Below, piece after piece: positions 17,947 to 28,400 of a stretch of 64,000 nucleotides of DNA. The translations under genes and the position numbers were made by a program. Where the stretch lies: assembly GCA_013360215.1 (NCBI GenBank), contig JABWCP010000002.1, positions 186,001 to 250,000 on the forward strand, written 5' to 3'. The number at the start of each line of letters is the position of its first letter. The stretch's first letter is position 1. Source of the DNA: a bacterium. Lineage in GTDB: Bacteria > CLD3 > SB21. The notes under the pieces were generated by a model. The model was not told the origin of the DNA, did no database searches, and worked only from the letters and a program-made list of their open reading frames with translations.

Positions 17947-18987
17947 TCACTTATTCTTGTTGTAAAATACCATCCCTGACGGAAAATCACCAACGGTAAA
18001 GCTATGCTTCACTTGACCGTCTTGATCAAATATTTCAAATTTACCCGGTACTAACGATGCGTCGGTTGCATATACGTCGGAATCCACGTCGGGATTTAAA
18101 ACAACGTTGTAAAAGGAACCTTTGATACTATCCATAATGGCCCAATTGCTGGTATTAAATTTTTGTATGTCGCCATAGAATCCACTTATAAAGTAACCTA
18201 TGTTTTCATTCACAGCGATGCGCCCCGGATAAAAGGATTTCGCACCTGTAGAGCTAGGCAAATTCACCAATGAATCCACCATTGTTTGGGTATTTAGATC
18301 AACAACGTAAATACCACCTGGTACAGGTATTTCTGCATATTGATTTCCTTCGCATGCGATAAAAAGTTTATTATCCCCGGATGACTTGCTAAATGCTCGC
18401 GGACCATAACCGACACGAATGATTTTGGTAATCGATTTTGACACTGTATTGTAGATTTTCACCGTATTATCATTGCCGTAACCGTAATTAGCGACATAAA
18501 GATCATTGCCGTCGAGAAACAAAGCTTCCGGCGCTGTGCCTATCGCAATCGAATCCGTCACTTTTTTTTGTGTTAAATCCAGCGTTTTGAGTTTTCCGTC
18601 CCACGCCGTCAGATAAACTTTGTCTTCATCACCTTTGACAAACATACGCGGCTGTAGCGTACCTATAGTTGATAAAAGCGTAAAATCTTTCAACCGAACA
18701 AAACAAATTTTATTCGAATTATTAATGGAAATAACAGCCATCGTATCAAGTATCAGCATATCCTGTACAATATCGCCGGCGGATTTGCCATTGGCACTCA
18801 AGTAAAGATTATTGATCACATCCGCACTATCAGGGCGATAAAGAGTAACGTCACCATTTCCAGCGCCAAATGAACCCTCATTTAAAATAAATATACCCTC
18901 TGTAATGATCCCGGACTTAGGGTCAGAAATTTTTTCTTCGCACGATAATACTATCGTGAAACTTATAACAAACCATAAGTAGCGCAT
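17947..18987 (-). CDS. BtuG-like beta-propeller lipoprotein (copy 1)
   Basis: 346 aa. GGAGAAAAAGC precedes the ATG. Lipobox VLSC (Cys16), then an acidic linker. The body is a YncE/DUF5074-like propeller: LNEGSFGAGNGDVTLY, IGTAPEALFLDGNDLYVANY, GYGPRAFSKSSGDNKLFIAC and related blades. It starts 17 bp after the TonB receptor stop. In Bacteroides the matching gene, btuG, encodes a surface lipoprotein that captures B12 and caps BtuB. The protein shares its opening blade motif with the copy at 16252, so the unit carries two divergent capture proteins. Whether both bind the same corrinoid is not known. Confidence 0.82.
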   Translation of the reverse strand: MRYLWFVISFTIVLSCEEKISDPKSGIITEGIFILNEGSFGAGNGDVTLYRPDSADVINNLYLSANGKSAGDIVQDMLILDTMAVISINNSNKICFVRLKDFTLLSTIGTLQPRMFVKGDEDKVYLTAWDGKLKTLDLTQKKVTDSIAIGTAPEALFLDGNDLYVANYGYGNDNTVKIYNTVSKSITKIIRVGYGPRAFSKSSGDNKLFIACEGNQYAEIPVPGGIYVVDLNTQTMVDSLVNLPSSTGAKSFYPGRIAVNENIGYFISGFYGDIQKFNTSNWAIMDSIKGSFYNVVLNPDVDSDVYATDASLVPGKFEIFDQDGQVKHSFTVGDFPSGMVFYNKNK

Positions 18988-19004
18988 GCTTTTTCTCCAA
19001 TATG

Positions 19005-20921
19005 TTAGAACGTTATTTTAGTTCCCACGACATACTCGCGCGCAAGCCCGGGATATTGCGCAACGGATTCGTAAGCTTTATCAAAAATATTTTTTACGAT
19101 TACGCTAAGCTGTACATCATAACTAATTATTTGTTTGTGCCAAGACACTATCGCATCCGTAAGCCAATAACTCGGTATTACACTGTTATTAGCAGCATCT
19201 GTATAACGTTGACTCTGATAATGCGTTGTATGACCTATTGTAAAATCTTTGAACATAGCATAATTCGATAAAGAAGCTGTGTATAGCGGATTGTACGGAA
19301 TCCGTCGTACATTATCGGGATCGCTGGTATCAACGGCCTTCGCACGTGAAAGTTCAAATTTGGTTTCCCACATTTGTTCTTTTTCGTACTTCATCGCCAA
19401 TTCCCTACCCCGTGATGAACTTTTGCGAATATTTTCAGGATGTATTATTCCGGCCAAATTCCATGCGATCTGATTGTGTGCTCTCATTACAAACCACGTA
19501 TATTCGATTTCAAAGCTATGCTTTCCTTGCGAACCACCGAAGCGTCCGCCCAAATCCCATGTTGTTGATCGCTCGGGTTTGATATCCGGATTGCCTGATG
19601 CGTCCGTATCTTTCCAATATCGTTCATTGAGCGTAGGCGCTCTAAAATTACGAGACCATGATGCGCGTAAGGACGTGTAATAGCCTGATTTTTCGTAGGA
19701 AATATTCATTCCGGCCTTAGGGCTCCATACCTGCCCAAAATCTGAAAATTTATCCCATCGTATAGCCGGTGATAATCGAAAAGACCACATCGGATTGAAC
19801 AACGGAATTAGCCATTGATCATCGGCAAAAACACTGACACTCTGATTACTCACATGATCCGTATTATCGCCTTCGCCTTGCACGAAGGTATGGGTAACAC
19901 CTAAATTGAAAGTATGTTGCTTTAGAAGAGTTATCAGATTAGTCCAACGTGTATGGTAACTATTAGAAATATTTCGGCTATTGATGGTAGTTGGAAATGA
20001 ATTGGTATAATCAAACTGATATTGATACCAACTCAAGCCAATCGCCGTATGCCATTGGTCGTTAAAGCGGTGTTGTATCTGCGGCGCGATGAGAAATACG
20101 CGATCTTCCTGATTTCCGCGTGATGTTACAGATGTATTATTACTAATCGTACCCGGTATCTCAATATCACGAAACGTCCATTGACCCATTAAAGAAAAAT
20201 CAGTTTTTAAGCTTAAATTGTTATTAACATTGAGAAATAGAGCATGACGTTTGCTTTCCGAATTCACCCGCAGTACACGTTCTCCTGAGGACGGCACAGT
20301 AACAAAATAACTGCTATCGGGCTGGTATTCGAACTCATAGGCGAAATTATAAGACGTTTTCTTTATGAAACCTGTTAGCCCCGCTGATAACCACTGTCTT
20401 TTAAATGAACTATAGTGCGCTTTCGTTATAATTGACATCGGTTCATCACGTGGTTGTTTTTTTGTTATGAGGTTTATTGTCCCGCCTACGGCGTTATTAT
20501 CGCCTCCTTTGTATGTTTCGATATGATCAATCATGGTCAAAGGAACAACACCCAAATCAATCAAACCCGTAGCGGGATTATTGAGCGGTATTCCGTCAAT
20601 CATGATTATAACCTGCTCAGAAGTAGAACCTCGCAAAGATGGAAGTTTGAGTCCTGATGCTCCGCCGAAGTCTTTAATTTGTATCCCTGAAGCACCACTC
20701 AAAGCGTCGGATAGATTGGTTGCCCCTCGCCTTTGGATATTTTCTTCTGTAATGACATTAACCAATGCAGAAGAGGCATTTCGGGAATTTATCAAACGTG
20801 ATGAGGTAATAACCGTACCCTGCAAGTCATATTGCTTAATTTTAACACTATCCCCGGTTTGCGAATAATATTCGGCAATGGCGAACCACAATAACCCGAT
20901 GTATATGGTACTTTTCATCAT
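19005..20921 (-). CDS. btuB: TonB-dependent receptor, BtuB-like cobalamin transporter
   Basis: 638 aa. Signal peptide at residues 1-20 (starts MM; either Met may initiate). A TonB-box-like QYDLQGTVITSSR is followed by the plug domain (VITEENIQRRGATNLSDAL, IKDFGGASGLKLPSLRGS, VIIMIDGIPLNNP, IETYKGG, GGTINLITKK) and a 22-strand-type barrel ending in ...REYVVGTKITF, with the terminal Phe typical of outer-membrane barrels. The cobalamin riboswitch directly upstream gives the substrate: a corrinoid. It is the first gene of a six-gene unit with two BtuG-like lipoproteins. Its ribosome site (GAGGAT) is inside the terminator stem, so it should be strongly shut off when B12 is plentiful. Confidence 0.92.
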   Translation of the reverse strand: MMKSTIYIGLLWFAIAEYYSQTGDSVKIKQYDLQGTVITSSRLINSRNASSALVNVITEENIQRRGATNLSDALSGASGIQIKDFGGASGLKLPSLRGSTSEQVIIMIDGIPLNNPATGLIDLGVVPLTMIDHIETYKGGDNNAVGGTINLITKKQPRDEPMSIITKAHYSSFKRQWLSAGLTGFIKKTSYNFAYEFEYQPDSSYFVTVPSSGERVLRVNSESKRHALFLNVNNNLSLKTDFSLMGQWTFRDIEIPGTISNNTSVTSRGNQEDRVFLIAPQIQHRFNDQWHTAIGLSWYQYQFDYTNSFPTTINSRNISNSYHTRWTNLITLLKQHTFNLGVTHTFVQGEGDNTDHVSNQSVSVFADDQWLIPLFNPMWSFRLSPAIRWDKFSDFGQVWSPKAGMNISYEKSGYYTSLRASWSRNFRAPTLNERYWKDTDASGNPDIKPERSTTWDLGGRFGGSQGKHSFEIEYTWFVMRAHNQIAWNLAGIIHPENIRKSSSRGRELAMKYEKEQMWETKFELSRAKAVDTSDPDNVRRIPYNPLYTASLSNYAMFKDFTIGHTTHYQSQRYTDAANNSVIPSYWLTDAIVSWHKQIISYDVQLSVIVKNIFDKAYESVAQYPGLAREYVVGTKITF

Positions 20922-20923
20922 AT

Positions 20924-20957
20924 CAAAAAAAAATCCTCATTCGGAAAGAATGAGGAT
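20924..20957 (-). terminator. Riboswitch terminator that also contains the btuB Shine-Dalgarno
   Basis: Minus strand: ATCCTCATTC, loop TTTCC, GAATGAGGAT, then eight T. It ends just 3 bases before the btuB ATG. The 3' arm holds GAGGAT, the only plausible Shine-Dalgarno for btuB, so the same hairpin could stop transcription and hide the ribosome site. Confidence 0.8.
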
Positions 20958-21016
20958 AATAGAAAAGTTGACTTTATTGATCCCCACGCCTTCCCCTCGA
21001 AGGTTGGTCGAATGCA

Positions 21017-21174
21017 GTTTAGGCAGGTCTCCTGACTTGCGCGTTAACGATTGCCTTCCCATTACCGATAGGTTCGATAACAGTGGACTTATTAGAATGC
21101 GCTTACAGTTGCGGGGCAGCTCATGATTTTCACATGATTCCCTTTTCATCACGTCGTATGCGTGACACCTAAAC
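21017..21174 (-). promoter_or_regulatory. Cobalamin (B12) riboswitch aptamer
   Basis: Minus strand. P1 arms GTTTAGG (21168-21174) and CCTAAAC (21017-21023). Between them lie, in order, GAAAAGGGAATC, GAGCTGCCCCGCAACTGTAA, a CCACTG segment, GGGAAGG and the B12 box AGTCAGGAGACCTGCC: all conserved blocks of the class-I cobalamin riboswitch. Bound AdoCbl is expected to favour the downstream terminator and reduce expression of the btuB unit. Confidence 0.96.
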
Positions 21175-21203
21175 CAAATAACAAAGAACAATTGACAGTT
21201 CTC

Positions 21204-21231
21204 AAGATAACCGAAAACTTTTATTTGTCAA
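21204..21231 (-). promoter_or_regulatory. Sigma-70-type promoter of the B12 unit
   Basis: Minus strand TTGACA, 16-bp spacer, TATCTT; predicted +1 about 21197, some 20 nt before the riboswitch P1 stem. It starts 13 bp after the CHAT gene stop, so the B12 unit has its own promoter. Confidence 0.65.
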
Positions 21232-21243
21232 GTTTTAAAATAA

Positions 21244-23622
21244 TTACTTCCAAATCACCCACGATGCCCAATAAAAAGGAAGCGTGTTTTGAACGATAAA
21301 ATCACGTTTGGTTTTTTGTAGCGCCGCCGGAATGGATTTTTCGATAATCCAATGTCGATACAACTGATCAACAAAATTTACTGCATCACGATCGTTAATT
21401 TTCCATAAGGTACTTAAAACTAACGAGGCACCGGAATTAAGAAACGCTTCAGGAATAGCCGGGATATTTTTTTGCGCTATTTTAGTGCTTACGGATGTCT
21501 CACAAGCCGATAAAATAACCGATTGACCGTGTAATTGTTGTTTTTCGATTTCATCACACGTCAAATACCCATCATGATGGGTTTGATCTCGCCCTAATAC
21601 AATTCCGCTTTTACGCACATCGTCTGTCGTGTTCATACCATGACCTATCAAATGCAAAACTTGTGATGTATCTGTGTTTATGATATCATAATAATTTTTT
21701 TCAGTAGCTTGGTAATAAATTTGGTTATACGGAATAATAGACTTGATGCGGTCTATTTCGTTATCAACATCCGGCAGATCCGGCAATGAAGTCCACGAAC
21801 TATATTCTGAGCGGGCCAATATAGTGATCGACGGTATTGTTCGTTCCGATTTAACAGCAAATTCATCTCCAAAATTAAGTGCATTACTATATTGAATCGT
21901 ATGCGTTTCAGTCAGATATCGTCGTTCTATGCTCAACATCTCAAAAGGAAAATTACACAACAAACCGTCAGGTACTATGACCAATTCTTTATGTGATTGA
22001 ACGTAATCTATAATCGCCGGGTTTATCCAATCTGATAATACAGCCAGATGTTGTGATAGACTATGCTGATTAGCGGAAGGTTGACGAAGAAGGGTTTTAA
22101 CTTGTAAAAGGTGATCCTTGATACGTGGTGATATGAATAAACGATAATATTGCAATTCACTCTCTGTATTGAGTAATACATGCATGACCGTATCAGCTTG
22201 AAAGAATGAAATGCCCGATTCAAAAAAAGGTATTGAGTGCGGTTTAATTTTATGGGTAGGAATGCTGTTTAATAAAAGCTGATATCTCAATGCATCATGA
22301 TACTTTTTTTGATCAAAAAGAAATCGAATATAGTTTTTATAAAATCGAGTGCGATTATTGGGGATACTGGCATCATATACAAATGCAGAGCTTTGTTCCT
22401 GATAGATCGAATCTATGGATTGCAGCGCAAGGACATAATAGGCATCAGCGCTGTCCGTTTGGTTAATTGATTCACAATATAAAGCGCGCGCATCATAATA
22501 ACTTGGTGTATATCGTTTTGAAGGAAGTTGGGAGAGTAAATTGTAGGCTTTAGCTAACAACTGATCCCCATGTTCAAATTGTTTTAACTTCACTGTCATT
22601 TGAAATTTAGCAAGAAGGGTATAAAACATTGGATCTAAAGCACCACTATCAAAATAGATGTCATACGCCATATTCCAAAAGTACATGGCGCTATCGTACA
22701 ATGATAACGTACGGTATGTTCCAGCTAATTCGTAATACCCGTCAGCCGTTGCAATTTTGTCACCTGCTTTTTCAGTGATAACCAATGAGCTTCGTAAACA
22801 TTGAAGGGCTGATTTTATTTGGCCATGATTATTAAATAAATGCGCCATATTGTTCAAAATTAATCCCTCGGACCCTACATCTCCCGTCATTCGTATGTAT
22901 TCAAGTGCTTTTTCAAAACAATAACGGCTTTCGGGGTATAATTCCATCTCCAAAAAAATCAAACTCAAGTTTTGATAATCAGCCGCCATGTCGGCCTTAT
23001 CATTACGCAGAGAATCTTGGTGCAAAGCCATTCTATATTTTTCTATTGCGGAAGCATAATCCCCCATCATTTTATAAACAATACCACGATTGGAAACAAT
23101 CCACGATTGCAATTTGATATCTAAGTCGCGGTGTATGTAATGCTCAGCTTTATTCAAAGCTTCGTTGGCTAAAAAGGGTTGAGAAGATTGGATATAGATG
23201 ATACCAACCGTATTCCAATAGCGGGCCAAGGTGGTCGAATCTTTAACCGTAGGAAGTATTGATTGGATTATAGTGAGTAACGAGTCGCAGAGTTTAAAAT
23301 TACCTGTTTCAGCAGCAACAAGAATATAATCCTGAGTCCACCGAAAACGATCCATTGTTGCAACATCCTTACGTTGTAACAGCGATGAATACAAACTTTG
23401 CGACTCCTTGTTTTGACCAAGATAGAAATACGCTTTCGACAGCGCAGCATGGGTAGCGGGCTTATGTATTGTGGAAATACTATTTACTTCAAAAAGGTGT
23501 ATGGCATCGGCATATTTACTTTCACGAAGTAAGGCGTCCACACTATCGAGTAATATATGATCCTGAGCATGTATTTGGCTCATAACAAACAGAAACCAAA
23601 GAAACAATCTCATAAAAATCAT
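21244..23622 (-). CDS. Exported TPR-CHAT protein (putative caspase-like protease)
   Basis: 792 aa. Signal peptide ends IHAQ. Residues 25-420 are TPR repeats (for example YASAIEKYRMALHQDS, YPESRYCFEKALEYIRM). A helical linker follows, then a CHAT domain (about 590-792) with the caspase-type dyad: His in VLHLIGHGMN and Cys in VILSACETS, and a STLWKINDRDAV block. CHAT proteins are cysteine peptidases of the caspase clan, often with TPR substrate adaptors; some are defence proteins. Here the N-terminal signal puts it in the periplasm or outside. Its start overlaps the parvulin lipoprotein stop by ATGA, which suggests an envelope protein-quality role. Substrate unknown. Confidence 0.88.
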   Translation of the reverse strand: MIFMRLFLWFLFVMSQIHAQDHILLDSVDALLRESKYADAIHLFEVNSISTIHKPATHAALSKAYFYLGQNKESQSLYSSLLQRKDVATMDRFRWTQDYILVAAETGNFKLCDSLLTIIQSILPTVKDSTTLARYWNTVGIIYIQSSQPFLANEALNKAEHYIHRDLDIKLQSWIVSNRGIVYKMMGDYASAIEKYRMALHQDSLRNDKADMAADYQNLSLIFLEMELYPESRYCFEKALEYIRMTGDVGSEGLILNNMAHLFNNHGQIKSALQCLRSSLVITEKAGDKIATADGYYELAGTYRTLSLYDSAMYFWNMAYDIYFDSGALDPMFYTLLAKFQMTVKLKQFEHGDQLLAKAYNLLSQLPSKRYTPSYYDARALYCESINQTDSADAYYVLALQSIDSIYQEQSSAFVYDASIPNNRTRFYKNYIRFLFDQKKYHDALRYQLLLNSIPTHKIKPHSIPFFESGISFFQADTVMHVLLNTESELQYYRLFISPRIKDHLLQVKTLLRQPSANQHSLSQHLAVLSDWINPAIIDYVQSHKELVIVPDGLLCNFPFEMLSIERRYLTETHTIQYSNALNFGDEFAVKSERTIPSITILARSEYSSWTSLPDLPDVDNEIDRIKSIIPYNQIYYQATEKNYYDIINTDTSQVLHLIGHGMNTTDDVRKSGIVLGRDQTHHDGYLTCDEIEKQQLHGQSVILSACETSVSTKIAQKNIPAIPEAFLNSGASLVLSTLWKINDRDAVNFVDQLYRHWIIEKSIPAALQKTKRDFIVQNTLPFYWASWVIWK

Positions 23623-25391
23623 TTCAGCTTAATTTCAAAAGCATCTTTCAACGAGTGATAATTAACTGTAGGAGTATATTTTTCTCTTAAGCTTAATAAC
23701 CATTTATCCCGTGTCTGTTTGATTAATGAAACTGCGTAATCGGATTTAACCTGAGCAAACACTTTATCCAATGAATACCAGCTCGGTTGTGTTCTTTTGT
23801 AAATCTTAACAATGCCGTATTTACCATCATTCATAATAAAAACGTCGCTTATATCACCTTCTTTGAGTTCTTGTATACGTGCCGACAAGTTCCCAAATTC
23901 TTTTAAGGGTCTCAGACCGGAACGTACAGCAGATGCGGGATTTTTCTTTCGCAATTCGTCAAAACTGATTTCAAAACTTTTTGAAGATTTAATTTTATCT
24001 GCAATAGGCCGTATCTGCGCTTCTTCGTTCATTACAATCATTCCCAGATCCAAACTGTCCGGCATTTTGTAATTCTTTATATTGACCTCATAATAGCGAC
24101 GCACATTGGATGTATCTTCGATCAGTTTGAAATCGGGCGTGGGAGGTTGAATTTTATTATAAATCAGGCCGCCTTCTATCCGCTTGATAAAATGTGCCTC
24201 ACGATCAGTAAGTTTGACTTTCTGTTCTTTAGCCCAACGCGATACAAGTCTAACGGCTATGGCATTGCGAACACCGGATTCCATTTGTTCCATTGTAATA
24301 CGTGAATTAAACCGATTACCAGTGAGTGCGAAGGCTACATCAATTATTTTTATAGTATCCGTCAGTGATGTAGCGAGAATCGTATTTAGTTCATCATCGG
24401 TTAACTGCTCAAATAGCGATTTTTTTATATCATATTTTTTGAATTTAGAATACCATGCCGCAGCGTTAGATTGATTAAAACTGTATGACCCATCATGTAG
24501 CCGTTTTTCGATGAACTCTTTTTTGTTTTTTTCGATTTGTACATCAGGTTTTAAAAGAATTTGTTTAGCAATTTGCTCCTTAATGGCAATTTTTGCTTTT
24601 TCATATGGTAGTACATTAGCATCATTGCTTTTTTGTATGATTTTATAAATATGGTATCCGTTCCCATCGTCAATTGGTTGCGATAATTCATCGGGTTGTA
24701 GTTTAAACAAAGCATCGCCTACTTCATTAGGCAATTCACCTCGGCGCAACCCTTTGATAGTGCCATCGAAAAATTTGGTGGCTGCATCGTCAGAAAACTG
24801 TTCTATAAAACTTTCAAATTTATCGGGTTCTTTTTTGAGTACGCCCAACAAAGAATCAGCAATGGATTTGGCGGCTAGCTTAAATCGTATGATTTTCTTT
24901 TGATTGGGTGCCATTTCCAATGAAGGATCAAAAGTTTTATCATATCCGATAAAAATATGTTTTACATCCAACTGTTCTTTTAGTTGCTCATATCGCACTT
25001 TGATTTGATCTTCCGTTATCGAGGGCTCTACTATTGCATTTCGTATTGCATGCGCATAATACAATTCGTCTTCTTTGGTACGAACTTGAAATTGCACATA
25101 GGGATGTTCCTGCAGTTTCTTATCTCTTCCATCCATTACCATAAGGTAGTAATCTACCATTTCATCGAGAATTTTGCGTCGCGTAGCTTCTGATTCCAAA
25201 TCGGGTTTATTTTGTTTCAATTCCAAAACCCGGTTTTTATAATCACCTAAAAAAACAGTATCTTCACCGACTACTGCTAATACTGTTTTCAAATCATTAT
25301 AATCAGTCTTTTTCTCGTCGTTTTTACAGGCTATGGTCATAACCGTAATCAATAGTACCCACGAATACCGTCGAATTTTAGAAAAATACAT
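23619..25391 (-). CDS. Parvulin-type peptidyl-prolyl isomerase lipoprotein
   Basis: 590 aa from the ATG at 25391, chosen for its AAGG site six bases upstream; a longer frame to 25421 overlaps mfd. Lipobox TIAC near residue 20. SurA/PrsA-like N-terminal helices (residues 35-115), then a parvulin domain around 120-240 (LDVKHIFIGYD, FIEQFSDDAATKFFDG, GLRRGELPNEVGDALFKLQP, GNGYHIYKII). A weaker second parvulin-like domain lies near 445-540 (ASAVRSGLRPLKEFGN, NDGKYGIVKIYKR). It assists folding of exported proteins, possibly outer-membrane barrels, from the periplasm. Coupled to the CHAT gene by ATGA. Confidence 0.88.
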   Translation of the reverse strand: MYFSKIRRYSWVLLITVMTIACKNDEKKTDYNDLKTVLAVVGEDTVFLGDYKNRVLELKQNKPDLESEATRRKILDEMVDYYLMVMDGRDKKLQEHPYVQFQVRTKEDELYYAHAIRNAIVEPSITEDQIKVRYEQLKEQLDVKHIFIGYDKTFDPSLEMAPNQKKIIRFKLAAKSIADSLLGVLKKEPDKFESFIEQFSDDAATKFFDGTIKGLRRGELPNEVGDALFKLQPDELSQPIDDGNGYHIYKIIQKSNDANVLPYEKAKIAIKEQIAKQILLKPDVQIEKNKKEFIEKRLHDGSYSFNQSNAAAWYSKFKKYDIKKSLFEQLTDDELNTILATSLTDTIKIIDVAFALTGNRFNSRITMEQMESGVRNAIAVRLVSRWAKEQKVKLTDREAHFIKRIEGGLIYNKIQPPTPDFKLIEDTSNVRRYYEVNIKNYKMPDSLDLGMIVMNEEAQIRPIADKIKSSKSFEISFDELRKKNPASAVRSGLRPLKEFGNLSARIQELKEGDISDVFIMNDGKYGIVKIYKRTQPSWYSLDKVFAQVKSDYAVSLIKQTRDKWLLSLREKYTPTVNYHSLKDAFEIKLK

Positions 25392-25410
25392 ATTTAACCT
25401 TATGAATGAT

Positions 25411-28400
25411 TTATAACTCAATTATTTGTGAAATTATTTTTTTGGCACTTATCAATACTAAAGAATCTTCTTTAGACTCAGTTGAAATAATACGGCTTTT
25501 TGTCGCATCATACCACTCAAAACCAAAAGTAATATCTAAAAAGTCTTTATTCTGAAAAAATCGAAGATTTTCGAATGTTTTTACAATTGCATTCATCCTT
25601 ATTTTCATACGATCTGCCATATTCGGTTGACTCATGCTCTTCACATCAAACCGAAGTACTAATTTGTTTTCATCAATATCCAATCGTTCAGCACAAAGCG
25701 GCAATGTCATCAACTTTATTTCAATCATTTGCAGAAGATTTTTTGCTTCTACAGGGAGTTTCCCAAAACGGTCCACCAATTCTTGTTCGATTGCATTTAA
25801 AGCGTCAATCGAAATGATATCCGATAAGCTTTTATAAATCCTAACCCTTTCGGATGGAACATTAACATAGGTATCCGGTATATAGGTATCGCAAAAAACA
25901 TGAACCTGCAAAGCCGGCATATACTCTGCTTGCTGAGTTATTTCCTCTTTTTTGCCCGACTCAACCACATTCATTTCTTGGCGTGTCTCTTGTACGGCTT
26001 CATCCAAAATTTGACAATAAAGCTCAAAACCAACCGCGTTCACAAAACCGCTTTGTTCAGCGCCAAGCATATTGCCGGCACCACGAATTTCTAAGTCCCG
26101 CATTGCAATCAAAAAACCTGAACCCAGATCCGAAAATTCCTCTATCGCCTGCAATCGTCGTAACGCGTCCGAAGGCATTACACTCATGGGCATCGTGAGA
26201 AGATAGCAATACGCCTGACGATTGGAGCGACCGACGCGACCGCGTAATTGATATAACTGCGATAACCCAAACTGATGTGCCTGGTCTATGATAATAGTAT
26301 TGACGTTTGGTATGTCAATACCGTTTTCAATGATTGTCGTAGCGACTAAAATATCATATTCGCGTTTCATGAAAGCATGAACGATATCCTCAACTTGTTG
26401 CGGTGCCATTTGCCCGTGGATCACAGCTAATCGTGCTTTGGGAACAACCGTATTGAGCATGTCCGTGATGCGATCAATACTCTGTATCCGATTGTGCACA
26501 TAATAAACCTGTCCACCCCGGTCCAATTCTTTCATCACGGCATCATGGATGAGGTCTTCGTCAAACTGCGTTATCTCTGTTTTAACGGGTAAACGATCCT
26601 GCGGTGGCGTATTGATGACCGACAAGTCACGTCCGCCCATCAACGAAAAGTGCAATGTTCGCGGTATCGGCGTCGCTGTCAGAGTGATCGTATCGACGGT
26701 AGCTTTGAGCTGACGAAGTTTTTCCTTATGAGCAACGCCAAAACGCTGTTCTTCATCGATAATAAGAAGGCCTAAATCTTTGAACTGCACATCCTTTGAA
26801 AGAAGTCGGTGCGTGCCGATCAGTATATCAATTTCGCCGCGCTGTACTTTTTCGAGGATGATTTTTTGTTCTTTGGTTGTCCGAAAACGGGATATCACAT
26901 CAATGCGAACCGGAAATTCGCGCATACGTGAAGAAAACGTTTCAAAATGCTGTTCCGCCAAAATCGTCGTGGGAACGAGTATCGCCGCTTGCTTACTATC
27001 CTGAACGGCTTTAAAAGCAGCACGTATAGCGATTTCCGTTTTACCGTAACCCACATCACCACAGACAAGCCTATCCATCGGATTATCGCTTTCCATGTCC
27101 TTTTTGACGTCGAGCGTCACCTTGGTTTGATCGGGCGTATCTTCAAATTCGAACGATGCTTCCAATGCGTATTGCATATGGGTATCCGGTGTAAAAGCGA
27201 ATCCTTTGCGTGATTTGCGTTCGGCATAGAGTTTGATCAGATCCTGTGCGATATCTTTCAGCGTTTTTTTGGTGCGTGCTTTAACCTTATCCCAATCACC
27301 TGAACCTAATTTATGTAACGTCGGTGTAACGCCGTCTTCGGCTGAAAACTTTTGGACGCGCGAAAAATGTTCAAGCGGAACAAATAATTTATCACCGTTT
27401 TTATAAAGAAGTTTCAGGCATTCTTCGGTATGTTCACCGCTGGTTACTTTTTCAAGACCGGCGTAGCGCGCAATGCCGTAATCCACATGAACTACATAAT
27501 CTCCCGGTTTGAGCGATGCAATATGACGCAACGCCTGCGCTGTTTTAAATTTGCGATGTGATCGCGTACGCTTGATGCGTCCAAAAATCTGATGATCCGT
27601 AAATACGACACATTGTGCATCTTCCGTGTAGAAGCCTTCATGCAACTCGCCGACGCCGATTACAAAATCAACGCCGGACGCAAGTTCATCGGAATCCAAT
27701 AATTCAGACAATCGTTCAGCCTGACCCGTATTATTACACGCTATGAAAACCTTATATTGGCCCCGAATGGCTATCAATCGTTCTTTGAGCAGGTTGATGT
27801 GGCTGTTAAATGATTCGAGTGCATGAGCCGCAAAATTTATTTTATCAAAATCCATATTACGGCTATAACGGGCAAAATAAAGGCCTGCAAAGGCATTGAG
27901 CTTTTTCATTACGGATACGGCATCAAGAAAACGACTTTCCGGCGCGAGAAGTTCTGAATGAGCTTCGGATTTACGTTGATAACTGTCGTTGATTTCATCC
28001 CAATACTTAACCAATGCACCCTGTAAAATTTCCGGTTCTAATAACATGACCAGTGTGTCCTGTGGCCAATAATCCGTCAGATCGGCATCGTGTTGTGCCG
28101 TTTGACTTTCCGATTTGGGATACAGCGCTAAATAATCTGTTTTTTGCAACGAACGCTGATTTACTACATCAAAAAAACGAAGCGAATCAATCGTATCGCC
28201 GAAAAATTCGATACGGATAGGATTTTGTTGAGCAAAAGGAAATACGTCAACGATACCACCACGAATGGCAAACGTTCCCGGCTGATCCACGATTTCTTGC
28301 TTTTCGAAACCGATCTCATGGAGCAATTCGACCAAGTATTGAAACTGAAACGTGGCGCCGCTTTGAAGTTCTATCTTGTAAGATGCCACGCTACGCGGAC

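Noticed and set aside
19002-19271. 89-aa frame antisense to btuB
   Set aside because: Shadow of the receptor gene with no independent support.
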